Source: Elusimicrobiota bacterium (GTDB lineage: Bacteria > Elusimicrobiota > UBA8919). From it: DNA of 64,000 nucleotides. The notes beneath the pieces are model-generated. The model worked only from the letters and a program-made list of their open reading frames with translations. It did not search any database and was not told where the DNA came from. The translations under genes were made by a program, and so were the position numbers. This document shows, piece by piece, positions 16,070-23,878 of the stretch; positions within the stretch are counted from its first letter, which is position 1; every line of letters begins with the position of its first letter. The stretch lies in contig JAQUMH010000007.1 of the NCBI GenBank assembly GCA_028718185.1, positions 1 through 64,000 of the forward strand. Direction: 5' to 3'.

Positions 16070-16097
16070 TTAGACGATTTATTTAGAAAAATGTTCC
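16070..16097 (-). promoter_or_regulatory. ECF-type promoter, copy 1 (sigma gene)
   Basis: Minus-strand GGAAC (16097-16093), 17 bases, then GTCTAA (16075-16070). The core and the A/T spacer match the copies at 15470 and 10559 almost base for base. It sits directly upstream of the ECF sigma gene. Confidence 0.8.
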
Positions 16098-16127
16098 AGA
16101 TTTTTTTGATAAGTACATTTACATTTG

Positions 16128-16208
16128 CCGTCATTGCGAACGGAGTGAAGCAATCCCTTTTGTATTATAAAAAACGAGATTGCCACGACCTTCGGTCTCA
16201 CAATGACA
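16128..16208. repeat. bipartite palindromic REP/MITE-like repeat
   Basis: GTCATTGCGAACGGAGTGAAGCAATC is mirrored after about 20 bases by GATTGCCACGACC...TCACAATGAC. The whole is an imperfect palindrome of about 80 bp with two inner hairpins. A half copy is present at 113-150. It lies between etfA and the sigma gene. Confidence 0.75.
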
Positions 16209-16249
16209 ATCTGTCAGACGACAATTTTAATGAACATCTGTGAAGTATA

Positions 16250-17464
16250 TTACTTCTTAATTTCTTTAACTATTTCTGGAATTACCTGATAGAGGTCGCC
16301 TTCAATGGCATACGTGGCAAGTTTCATCATCGGACATTCGGGGTCTTTATTAATTGCAACTATCGTTTCGGAGGATTGCATTCCAACAAGATGTTGGATT
16401 TGCCCTGAAATTCCGCAAGCAAAATAAATTTTAGGTGCAACTGTTCTCCCTGTCTGACCTACCTGATGAGAATAGGGAATCCAACCGGCATCAACAGTAG
16501 CACGGGAAGCACCGACTGCGCCTCCAATCGCTTTAGCAAATTCTTCTATTAATTGAAAACCTTCGGGTTTTCCAAGTCCTCTCCCACCTGAAACGATTAT
16601 ATCCGCTTCGGCAAGATTTACTTTTTGCGATAAATCAGCAACAAACTGCAGAAAATTTGTTCTATTTTTTACTTTGCTTTTATCAAATGTCTTTTTTATT
16701 ATTTCACCTTTTGCATTTTCTCTTTTTTCTGCTTTTTTGAAAACCTTATGTCTTACTGTAGCCATTTGAGGTCTATGATTTTTTGTTAATATTGTTGCCA
16801 TTATATTTCCGCCAAAAGCGGGGCGGGTTTGCATTAAATATCGTGTTTTAGGGTCAATGTCCAGACCGGTGCAATCAGCGGTAAGTCCTGTTCGTATTTT
16901 AGCAGCTACTCGTGATGCAAAACTTCTTCCGATATTAGTTGCACCCATTAAAATTATTTCCGGTTTTTCTTCTTTGATAAGTTGTGCTAAAAGTTCTGAA
17001 TATGGATCATCCTGGAATTCATTTAATATCTCATCATCATATAAATAAACTTTGTCTGCTCCATGGTTAATTAAATCAATAGCTTTGCTTTCAATTTTAT
17101 TTCCCATTAAGATAGCACATAACTGAACTTTAAGCTTATCTGCTAACTCTTTACCCTTTGATAAAAGTTCATATACAACCGGTGAAATTTCTCCATGTCT
17201 TTGCTCTGCATAAACCCAAACATTTTTATATTGTCCAATGTCTGAGGTTTTAGAAACAATATCATCTTTCTCAATAACAATTGCCTGGTATTTCTTACAT
17301 GCATCAAGACATGCCCCGCAATAATTGCATTTTAATTCATCAATTACAGCAAGTTTTATTTTTTTATCCGGTCTGGCAGTTAAAGTAATCGCCGCAAAAG
17401 GACAAGATTTAATACAAAGCCCGCAACCGATACACTTATCAGATATTACATATATCTTAGACAT
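16250..17464 (-). CDS. etfA: EtfA with N-terminal two-[4Fe-4S] ferredoxin domain
   Basis: This is the electron-transfer flavoprotein alpha subunit, 404 residues. Residues 1-60 carry two CxxCxxCxxxC clusters (C11, C14, C17, C21 and C46, C49, C52, C56). The rest is EtfA: an N-terminal alpha/beta domain, then the FAD-binding C-terminal domain with GGAVGASRATVDAGW, HQVGQTGRTVAP, YFACGISGQIQHLVGM and AINKDPECPM. A fused ferredoxin is known in CarE of the caffeyl-CoA reductase/Etf complex of Acetobacterium, which bifurcates electrons. The order acd-etfB-etfA here is the same as carC-D-E. A ferredoxin-linked, possibly bifurcating complex is a good inference. Confidence 0.93.
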   Translation of the reverse strand: MSKIYVISDKCIGCGLCIKSCPFAAITLTARPDKKIKLAVIDELKCNYCGACLDACKKYQAIVIEKDDIVSKTSDIGQYKNVWVYAEQRHGEISPVVYELLSKGKELADKLKVQLCAILMGNKIESKAIDLINHGADKVYLYDDEILNEFQDDPYSELLAQLIKEEKPEIILMGATNIGRSFASRVAAKIRTGLTADCTGLDIDPKTRYLMQTRPAFGGNIMATILTKNHRPQMATVRHKVFKKAEKRENAKGEIIKKTFDKSKVKNRTNFLQFVADLSQKVNLAEADIIVSGGRGLGKPEGFQLIEEFAKAIGGAVGASRATVDAGWIPYSHQVGQTGRTVAPKIYFACGISGQIQHLVGMQSSETIVAINKDPECPMMKLATYAIEGDLYQVIPEIVKEIKK

Positions 17465-17471
17465 TTTTTCA

Positions 17472-17592
17472 CCTTTTTAATCATGAGCGAGGGAAAAACT
17501 TCCGAAGAACCTCAATTTGCGACTTATTTGTTCCAGGAGCAAATTGCAGAGCGACTTCTAACGAGCGTTTCAAGGAAATTTATTCCCGAGCG
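17472..17592 (-). repeat. intercistronic repeat between etfB and etfA
   Basis: Read leftwards it starts CGCTCGGGAATAAATTTCCTTGAA and ends TTTTTCCCTCGC. A related, longer copy lies at 18404-18572. The ends are partly self-complementary (GCGAGGGAAAAACTTCC against GGAAATTTATTCCCGAGCG), so the RNA between the two cistrons can fold. Confidence 0.6.
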
Positions 17593-17596
17593 TATT

Positions 17597-18382
17597 TTAA
17601 ATAATTTTCGTTTCCTTTAATTTAGCTACTAATTTTACTGCCTGTTCCGACGGCTCTCCTGCAATACGTTCCCCACCCTTTCTTTGTGATGGAGAAAACA
17701 CTTTCATTACATTCGTTGGAGAACCGGAAAACCCTAACTTTGTTTTATCTGCCTCAATCATTTTTGCTGTATAATGCTTAATTTCTGCTTTTTTAGAAAA
17801 CATCATCCCTCTAAGAGACGGAAGTCGTGGCGTGTTTATTTCTTTTACTACAGTCAAAAGACATGGAACCGGTGATTCAATCAAATCATAACCATCTTCC
17901 ATCATTCGTTCAACTGTAATTTTATTATTTTCTATTTTTTCTATTTTTTTAACATATGCTATGTGCGGTATATCAAGCATTTCTGCAACTCCAGGTCCTA
18001 CTTGTGCGGTATCACCATCAATAGCTTGTTTCCCGCATAAAATAACATCGTAAGAACCGAACTTCTTTATTGATTGTGACAAAGTATAAGATGTAGCCCA
18101 AGTATCAGAACCGGCAAATTCCCTGTCAGAAACAAGGATAGCCTCATCACAACCCATAGAAAGACATTCACGAAGCGCTTTTTCTGCCTGTGGCGGACCC
18201 ATAGTTAAAACAGTTGCTTTTCCGGAATATTTCTCTTTCAACCGTATCGCTTCCTCAACAGCATACATATCAAAAGGATTTACCTGCGCCTCTACCCCTT
18301 CTCTTTTTAAAGTTCCGGTTTTTTCATCAATTTTCACATCAGTTGTTGCCGGAACCTGCTTAATTAGAACTATAATATTCAT
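17597..18382 (-). CDS. etfB: electron-transfer flavoprotein beta subunit
   Basis: A 261-residue EtfB. It starts with MNIIVLIKQVPATTDVKID and holds the nucleotide-binding segments GPPQAEKALRECLSMGCDEAILVSD (near 60) and CGKQAIDGDTAQVGPGVAEML (near 117). The frame is open back to 18460, but that extension lies inside a structured repeat and is not EtfB-like, so ATG 18382 is chosen. In bifurcating Etfs this subunit binds the extra FAD and NADH. Whether this one does needs a family alignment. It pairs with the etfA downstream and the acyl-CoA dehydrogenase upstream. Confidence 0.93.
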   Translation of the reverse strand: MNIIVLIKQVPATTDVKIDEKTGTLKREGVEAQVNPFDMYAVEEAIRLKEKYSGKATVLTMGPPQAEKALRECLSMGCDEAILVSDREFAGSDTWATSYTLSQSIKKFGSYDVILCGKQAIDGDTAQVGPGVAEMLDIPHIAYVKKIEKIENNKITVERMMEDGYDLIESPVPCLLTVVKEINTPRLPSLRGMMFSKKAEIKHYTAKMIEADKTKLGFSGSPTNVMKVFSPSQRKGGERIAGEPSEQAVKLVAKLKETKII

Positions 18383-18403
18383 ATTATTTTCCAACCTTTT
18401 CAA

Positions 18404-18572
18404 TCGCCAAGTTAGGGAAAAAGTCCATTCTAGCGAGGGAGTTGTTGAGCAGAACTTCACGGAGTTCCGCTTAAAACATTCAGCGGAACGAGTGAGAGTG
18501 CCAGCACAAGCTGGACACGGTTCTGCGAGACAAGCTCCCGAGCGATATTCAAAGAAATTTGTTCCCGAACGC
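18404..18572 (-). repeat. structured intercistronic repeat between acd and etfB
   Basis: The RNA can form a three-way junction. GCAGAAC (plus-strand 18449-18455) pairs with GTTCTGC (18520-18526). This closes over hairpin GTTCCGCT/AGCGGAAC (18464-18471 with 18482-18489) and hairpin CCAGC-acaa-GCTGG (18501-18514). The outer ends share CGTTCGGGAACAAATTTC and TTTTTCCCTaa with the copy at 17472-17592. Confidence 0.65.
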
Positions 18573-18575
18573 TAT

Positions 18576-19733
18576 TTATTTCTTTTTTGCAGATTTTTTT
18601 ATTAAATCAAGTGCTATGACATTTCTTTGTATTTGGTTTGTTCCTTCATAAATCTGTGTAATTTTAGCATCACGCATCATTTTTTCAACCGGATATTCTT
18701 TCATATAACCATACCCGCCGAAAATTTGAACTGCATCTGTTGTAACTCGCATAGCAACATCTGATGCAAAAAGTTTACACATTGCAGAAGGGCCTGAAAC
18801 CTCTTTATCACCTTTATCAATCGCCCGTGCAACTGCATAAATTAAAGTCCTTGCCGCTTCAACTTCTGTTGCCATATTCGCTAACATATGCTGGATTGCC
18901 TGAAATGATGAAATAGGATGATCAAATTGCTTTCTTGTTTTAGCATATTCTAATGCTTCATCAAGTGCTCCTGCTGCTATTCCAAGTGCCTGAGCAGCTA
19001 CACCAGGCCGTGATTGGTCAAGTGTTTTCATTGCAACAATAAAACCCGCACCTTCCTTTCCTAAAAGGTTTGCCTTTGGAATCTTACAATCTTGAAATAC
19101 AAGTTCACAGGTTGCCGATGCGCGGATACCCATTTTATTCTCTTTTTTACCGAATGAAAAACCAGGTGTTCCTTTCTCGACTATAAATGCAGATGCACCA
19201 CGGGAACCTCTTGCTTTATCAGTCATCGTTATTACAGCATAGACCTCTGCAACCCCGCCATTTGTAATAAAACATTTTGTACCGTTTAAAATATAAAAAT
19301 CGCCTTCTTTCCTTGCAGTTGTTTTTGTCGCTCCCGCATCACTTCCTGACTCGGGTTCAGTCAAACCAAAACCTGCAAGTATTTCACCTTTTGCAATTTT
19401 AGGAAGATATTTCTTTTTTTGCTCATCACTACCGAATAAAAGTATCGGGAATGTTCCAAGTGCAGTGGCTGCAAGCGAAAGAGCTATACCACCATCAACT
19501 TTGCAAAGTTCCTCTACTGCAAGACACAACTCCATTACCCCGCCGCCAAACCCGCCGTATTCTTGAGGAATGTAAAGTCCCATCAAATCTGCCTGCGAGA
19601 GTTCCTTAACAATTTCCCATGGAAATTCACCGGTTTCATCATAATGCTGTCTTACAGGTTTAATTTTTTCTTGTGCAACCTTCCGTGCCAACTCAACAAT
19701 CATCTTTTGTTCATCAGTTAAAAAATAATCCAC
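18576..19733 (-). CDS. acyl-CoA dehydrogenase (short-chain/butyryl-CoA type)
   Basis: A 385-residue FAD enzyme of full length. Typical segments are GLTEPESGSDAGATKT near residue 125, FITNGG near 151, RKQFDHPISSFQAIQHMLA near 265-283 and IYEGTNQIQRN with the catalytic base Glu at 363. That Glu position is the one used by short-chain and butyryl-CoA dehydrogenases. The start is GTG with AAGGAG five bases upstream. Followed by etfB and a ferredoxin-fused etfA, it probably passes electrons to, or takes them from, that Etf. The substrate (crotonyl-, caffeyl- or another enoyl-CoA) is not determined by the sequence. Confidence 0.93.
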   Translation of the reverse strand: MDYFLTDEQKMIVELARKVAQEKIKPVRQHYDETGEFPWEIVKELSQADLMGLYIPQEYGGFGGGVMELCLAVEELCKVDGGIALSLAATALGTFPILLFGSDEQKKKYLPKIAKGEILAGFGLTEPESGSDAGATKTTARKEGDFYILNGTKCFITNGGVAEVYAVITMTDKARGSRGASAFIVEKGTPGFSFGKKENKMGIRASATCELVFQDCKIPKANLLGKEGAGFIVAMKTLDQSRPGVAAQALGIAAGALDEALEYAKTRKQFDHPISSFQAIQHMLANMATEVEAARTLIYAVARAIDKGDKEVSGPSAMCKLFASDVAMRVTTDAVQIFGGYGYMKEYPVEKMMRDAKITQIYEGTNQIQRNVIALDLIKKSAKKK

Positions 19734-19745
19734 AAAATCTCCTTT

Positions 19746-20411
19746 TTAAATCTTAGATAACACATTCTTTGCAGCGTTTTGTTCTGCTTCTTTTTTTGAC
19801 TTGCCAAAACCGGTCCCAAGCTGCTTTTTGTCTATAAAAACAGCCATTTTAAATATTTTATCGTGATCCGGACCTTTTTCTTCTATTACACTATAGTTCG
19901 GAATTAATTTGTACTTTGACTGAATAATTTCCTGCAACTCTGATTTATAATCAGACGTTGTAATTCCGTGTTTATTTAACACAACGTGTACAAATTTCTC
20001 AGCAGTCTTATAACCTTTATCAAGAAATATTGCGCCAATAATAGATTCCATTGTATTGGCTAATATTGATTCCTTTTCCCGCCCGCCGGTTGCTTCTTCG
20101 CTTTTTGAAATCTTAACAAATTTAGATATATCATATTTTCTTGCAATTAAATTCAATGTCGTTCTGCTGACTGCTGAAGATTTCATTTTTGATAGTTTGC
20201 CTTCGTTAAAATTAGGATATTTCTGATAAAGATATACAACCGTTGCTGCCGATAAAATGGCGTCACCTAAAAACTCCATACGTTCATTAAATTCTTTAAG
20301 GTTATTTTCAACAGCATATGATTTATGTGTAAGCGCAATATTCAAGAAATTAATATTTTTGAATTTTACACCTATTTTTTTTTGTAAAATATCGTTATTA
20401 TTTAAAATCAT
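19746..20411 (-). CDS. rnc: ribonuclease III
   Basis: This double-strand-specific endoribonuclease processes rRNA and mRNA. The signature NERMEFLGDAIL carries the metal-binding Glu and Asp near residues 39-46. A second catalytic segment, ANTMESIIGAIFLDKG, follows near 115-130. A double-stranded RNA-binding domain occupies the last 70 residues (YKSELQEIIQSK to EAEQNAAKNVL). ATG 20411 is taken; a TTG at 20423 in frame is also possible. Either start overlaps the end of fabF. rnc next to acpP-fabF is a classical arrangement. Confidence 0.95.
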   Translation of the reverse strand: MILNNNDILQKKIGVKFKNINFLNIALTHKSYAVENNLKEFNERMEFLGDAILSAATVVYLYQKYPNFNEGKLSKMKSSAVSRTTLNLIARKYDISKFVKISKSEEATGGREKESILANTMESIIGAIFLDKGYKTAEKFVHVVLNKHGITTSDYKSELQEIIQSKYKLIPNYSVIEEKGPDHDKIFKMAVFIDKKQLGTGFGKSKKEAEQNAAKNVLSKI

Positions 20412-21642
20412 ACTTTTTGACAACTATTGTACTATTATGTCCTCCAAAACCAAGTGAATTAGAAATTGCTGCATTTATTTGTTTTTGTCGTGCTTTGTTA
20501 GGTACATAATCTAAATCACAATCAGTATCCGGAAATTCATAATTTATGGTAGGATGAACATATCCCCGTTCCATGCAAAGAGCAGTTGCAATAATCTCAA
20601 CCGCTCCTGCTGCTCCCAAAAGATGTCCCATCATAGATTTAGTAGAAGATATCGCTAATTTCTTTGAATGCTCACCAAATGCCTTTTTTATCGCCATAGT
20701 TTCTATCTTGTCATTGAGTATCGTTGAAGTACCATGTGCGTTAACATAATCAATATCTTCAGGTTTAAGTTCTGCATCATTTATTGCTAATTTTATTGCC
20801 CTTGAGGATGCAATAGCATTTGGTTCCGGCGCTGTTATGTGATATGCATCATCAGTAGCTCCATAACCGGCTAGTTCACAATAGATTTTTGCACCTCTTT
20901 TCTTTGCATGTTCCTCAGTTTCAAGGACTACTATTCCTGCACCCTCACCCATCACAAATCCATTTCTTTTTATATCAAAAGGACGCGATGCTTTCTGAGG
21001 TTCGTCATTCATTGTAGAAAGAGCCTTTATAGCACAAAATCCTCCAAAACCCAAAGGAGTTATGGCAGCTTCTGTTCCACCTACAACCGCCACATCCATA
21101 TCGCCATACCTCATAAGCCGTAAAGCGTCACCTATACAATGCGTTGAAGTTGCACATGCTGAAGATATTGAATAATTAGGTCCCTGTAAGTTGAACATCA
21201 TGGCAATTTCCCCGGGTGCCATATTTGTTATAAGCATCGGGATGAGAAATGGTGATATTCTTCCGGGACCTTTTTCTAAAAGTACTTTTGCCTGGTCTTC
21301 AATAGTCTGCATACCGCCAATACCGCTTCCGACAATTGAACCGCATCTCTCAGGATTCTCTTTGGAAAAATTAATCCCGGAATCTTCTACCGCAAGTTTT
21401 GAAGCGACAATAGCGAACTGAACAAACCTATCCATTCGTCTTATTTTTTTCTTATCTATGTAACTATCAGGATTAAAATCTTTTACCTCACATCCGATTT
21501 TTACTGAAAAATTAGTAGTATCAAAATGGGAAATAAATCCTGCGCCTGATTTACCTTCAATAAGGGATTTCCAGAAATTTTCTTTTCCTATACCGATCGG
21601 TGATACTACTCCCAAACCGGTAACAACAACCTTCTTTTGCAT
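20398..21642 (-). CDS. fabF: beta-ketoacyl-ACP synthase II
   Basis: This condensing enzyme elongates acyl-ACP with malonyl-ACP. The 414-residue length is normal. The Cys-His-His triad is visible: Cys in SSACATSTH near residue 163, His in NAHGTST near 303 and His in KSMMGHLLGAAGA near 340. GGAG lies five bases before the ATG. It belongs to the leftward rpmF-plsX-fabH-fabD-fabG-acpP-fabF-rnc run. Confidence 0.97.
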   Translation of the reverse strand: MQKKVVVTGLGVVSPIGIGKENFWKSLIEGKSGAGFISHFDTTNFSVKIGCEVKDFNPDSYIDKKKIRRMDRFVQFAIVASKLAVEDSGINFSKENPERCGSIVGSGIGGMQTIEDQAKVLLEKGPGRISPFLIPMLITNMAPGEIAMMFNLQGPNYSISSACATSTHCIGDALRLMRYGDMDVAVVGGTEAAITPLGFGGFCAIKALSTMNDEPQKASRPFDIKRNGFVMGEGAGIVVLETEEHAKKRGAKIYCELAGYGATDDAYHITAPEPNAIASSRAIKLAINDAELKPEDIDYVNAHGTSTILNDKIETMAIKKAFGEHSKKLAISSTKSMMGHLLGAAGAVEIIATALCMERGYVHPTINYEFPDTDCDLDYVPNKARQKQINAAISNSLGFGGHNSTIVVKKYDFK

Positions 21643-21793
21643 AATTTCTCCATTATAACAAACGAAAACTAACTATTAAAAGCGTTAACTCAAAATTACA
21701 TTTGCTTTAATCTGAAATAAATATCCTTCAGCCGTACAATACAGACATTGATTATCCATAACTATACGCGAAACGCGAAAATTATTTATTTCG

Positions 21794-22030
21794 TTATTTT
21801 CCGTGTGCTTTTATGTAATCAATTGCTTGTCCAACTGTTGTAATTTTGGAAGCTTCATCATCAGGAATTTCAAGCCCGAAAGATTCTTCAAACGCCATAA
21901 CCAATTCAACGGTATCTAATGAGTCAGCTCCTAAATCATTTATAAATGATGCGGTAGGAACAACCTTTGCCACATCTATACCCAACTGTTCCGCTACAAT
22001 TTCCTTTACCTTCGTTTCTACATCTACCAT
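21794..22030 (-). CDS. acpP: acyl carrier protein
   Basis: A 78-residue carrier of growing fatty acids. The phosphopantetheine Ser is in [12 protein letters not shown] near residue 38. The acidic helix II and the C-terminal IDYIKAHGK are normal. The frame is open to 22054, but ATG 22030 has GGAGG six bases upstream and gives the standard length. It lies between fabG and fabF. Confidence 0.97.
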   Translation of the reverse strand: MVDVETKVKEIVAEQLGIDVAKVVPTASFINDLGADSLDTVELVMAFEESFGLEIPDDEASKITTVGQAIDYIKAHGK

Positions 22031-22054
22031 AAACACCTCCAAAAATTCACGCAT

Positions 22055-22148
22055 AAAACATCACGAATACTATCACGAATTATCACGAATTAAATCTATT
22101 TGCTATTCGTGTATTGTTCGTGATTCAATTCGTGGCTATGTTCGTGTG
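22055..22148. repeat. CACGAAT/ATTCGTG palindromic cluster
   Basis: Three ATCACGAAT units on the left (22061-22090) are mirrored by ATTCGTG, TTCGTGA, ATTCGTGG and TTCGTG units on the right. They can form a long interrupted hairpin in the fabG-acpP intercistronic RNA. It could trim or stabilise mRNA and so help give the high acpP expression; that role is inference. Confidence 0.6.
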
Positions 22149-22152
22149 TCTC

Positions 22153-22905
22153 TTACATGTACATTCCACCATTAACAGAAATTATTTCTCCTGTTATATA
22201 TGATGACTCTTCACTACATAAAAATGCAACCAAATTTGCTACGTCCTGCGGTTCCCCTAAACGACTTAAGGGAATAATATCAGTGAGTTTCTTTTTTGCA
22301 TCTTCCGAAAGTTTATCTGTCATGGCTGTTTTAATAAATCCCGGTGCAACGGCATTTACCGTTATGTTTCTTGACGCTAATTCACGTGCCAACGTTTTTG
22401 TTAAAGCAATTACACCGCCTTTAGAAGCAGAATAATTTGACTGCCCTGCATTCCCCATTAAACCGACTACGGAAGCAATATTAACGATTTTTCCGCACCG
22501 TTGCTTCATCATTATCTTTGCCGCTGCTTTTGAACAGTTAAAAACACCTTTTAGATTAATTGCTATTACTTTATCCCATTCATCATCCGACATTCTTATT
22601 AAAAGATTGTCACGGGTTATCCCGGCATTGTTTACAATTATATCAATTTTTCCATATTTTTCAACTGTTTTTTTTACCATCTCTTCAGTTTGTTGTGACG
22701 ATGAAACATCTACTTTTAATGAGTATGTTTCAACATTCTTTTCACTCGCTATTTCATCAGCTGTTTTCTTGGCATCACCTTCCATGACATCAGCAATTAC
22801 TACTTTTACCCCTTCACCTGCAAGTTTTTCAGCAATTGCCCTGCCTATACCTTGCGCCCCGCCTGTAATTATCGCAACCTTATCTTTTAATTTCTGTTCA
22901 CACAT
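22153..22905 (-). CDS. fabG: 3-oxoacyl-ACP reductase
   Basis: This NADPH-dependent short-chain dehydrogenase carries out the first reduction of the elongation cycle. The 250-residue length is normal. Cofactor motif TGGAQGIGRAIA is near residue 14, NNAG near 91, catalytic Ser in NIASVVG near 142, and YSASK (Tyr/Lys) near 155. The C-terminal GGMYM ending is typical. Its ATG overlaps the fabD 3' end, and GGAGG lies in fabD coding sequence. Confidence 0.97.
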   Translation of the reverse strand: MCEQKLKDKVAIITGGAQGIGRAIAEKLAGEGVKVVIADVMEGDAKKTADEIASEKNVETYSLKVDVSSSQQTEEMVKKTVEKYGKIDIIVNNAGITRDNLLIRMSDDEWDKVIAINLKGVFNCSKAAAKIMMKQRCGKIVNIASVVGLMGNAGQSNYSASKGGVIALTKTLARELASRNITVNAVAPGFIKTAMTDKLSEDAKKKLTDIIPLSRLGEPQDVANLVAFLCSEESSYITGEIISVNGGMYM

Positions 22906-23840
22906 TTTAACGCCTCCAGCGTGTTAGCTAAAGTTATTTCGTTTTCTATATTTAAAGTTTTAGAAACCGGAGATATTTTTCTTATCATTCCTGAAATAAC
23001 GTTTTTCGGACCAAATTCTACAAATGTTTCACACCCACCTGAAATCATCTTTTTTATAGAATCAACCCATAGAACCGGTAAAGTAATTTGTTTTACAAGT
23101 TTCTCGGCTATTTTTTCAGCTATAGTTGTTATTTCCGCATCACAATTTGTAATTATTGGGTTCTTTGGGTTTTTAAAACTATACTTCAGTACTTCTTCTG
23201 TCATTTTTACTTGCGCTTTCTTCATTAAAGATGAATGAAATGCACCTGAAACAGAAAGTGGTATAGCTTTTACTTTTTTTGTTTTTGCAATTTGTTTTGC
23301 TTTTTCAATCGCTGCAGTTTCTCCGGAAATAACTATCTGGTCCGGTGCGTTGAAATTCACAGCTTCACATACACCCAATTTACCAGCTTCTGTACATATT
23401 TCTTCTACTATACTTCTTTCGGCTCCTAAAATTGCCAGCATTGTACCTTTCGCTTCCTCACAAGCATTTTGTATAAATTCCGCACGTCTATTAACAAGTT
23501 TTAGCCCGTCTTCAAAAGATAAAACCCCTGCTGATACAATCGCTGCATATTCGCCAAGAGAATGTCCTGCTGAAAAATAACTTGAAATTGGTATCTGAAA
23601 ATTAGAATTAAATACTCTAAGACAGACAACAGACGTTGTAAATACAGCTGGTTGGGTATATTTTGTCTGAGTTAGTAAATCTAAAGGTCCTTCAAAAATA
23701 ATTTTTTTTAAATCATAACCAAGTATATCATTTGCACTATCAAATGTTTCCTTAGCTATAGAATATTTGTCGTAAAATTCCTTCCCCATTCCTATATATT
23801 GTGATGCTTGTCCGGGAAAAACAAAAGCAAGTTTATCCAT
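22887..23840 (-). CDS. fabD: malonyl-CoA:ACP transacylase
   Basis: It loads malonyl groups onto ACP. Visible are FPGQASQYIGMGKEFY at residue 8, the nucleophile Ser in AGHSLGEYAA near 93, the Arg-containing NRRAEFIQ near 117, and the catalytic His in SGAFHSSLM near 200. The 317-residue length is normal. It lies 38 bases below fabH and overlaps fabG. Confidence 0.96.
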   Translation of the reverse strand: MDKLAFVFPGQASQYIGMGKEFYDKYSIAKETFDSANDILGYDLKKIIFEGPLDLLTQTKYTQPAVFTTSVVCLRVFNSNFQIPISSYFSAGHSLGEYAAIVSAGVLSFEDGLKLVNRRAEFIQNACEEAKGTMLAILGAERSIVEEICTEAGKLGVCEAVNFNAPDQIVISGETAAIEKAKQIAKTKKVKAIPLSVSGAFHSSLMKKAQVKMTEEVLKYSFKNPKNPIITNCDAEITTIAEKIAEKLVKQITLPVLWVDSIKKMISGGCETFVEFGPKNVISGMIRKISPVSKTLNIENEITLANTLEALKCVNRN

Positions 23841-23878
23841 ATATTATTTTCAAGACCCGCTTAAAAATCAACAGGCAA

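Noticed and set aside
18383-18460. Longer EtfB N-terminus from 18460
   Set aside because: It lies within the three-way-junction repeat and does not resemble EtfB; ATG 18382 gives the normal start.
23585-23620. FabD segment NSNFQIPISS as an in-frame repeat insertion
   Set aside because: Only about two residues longer than usual FabD at this variable loop; not enough to call an insertion.
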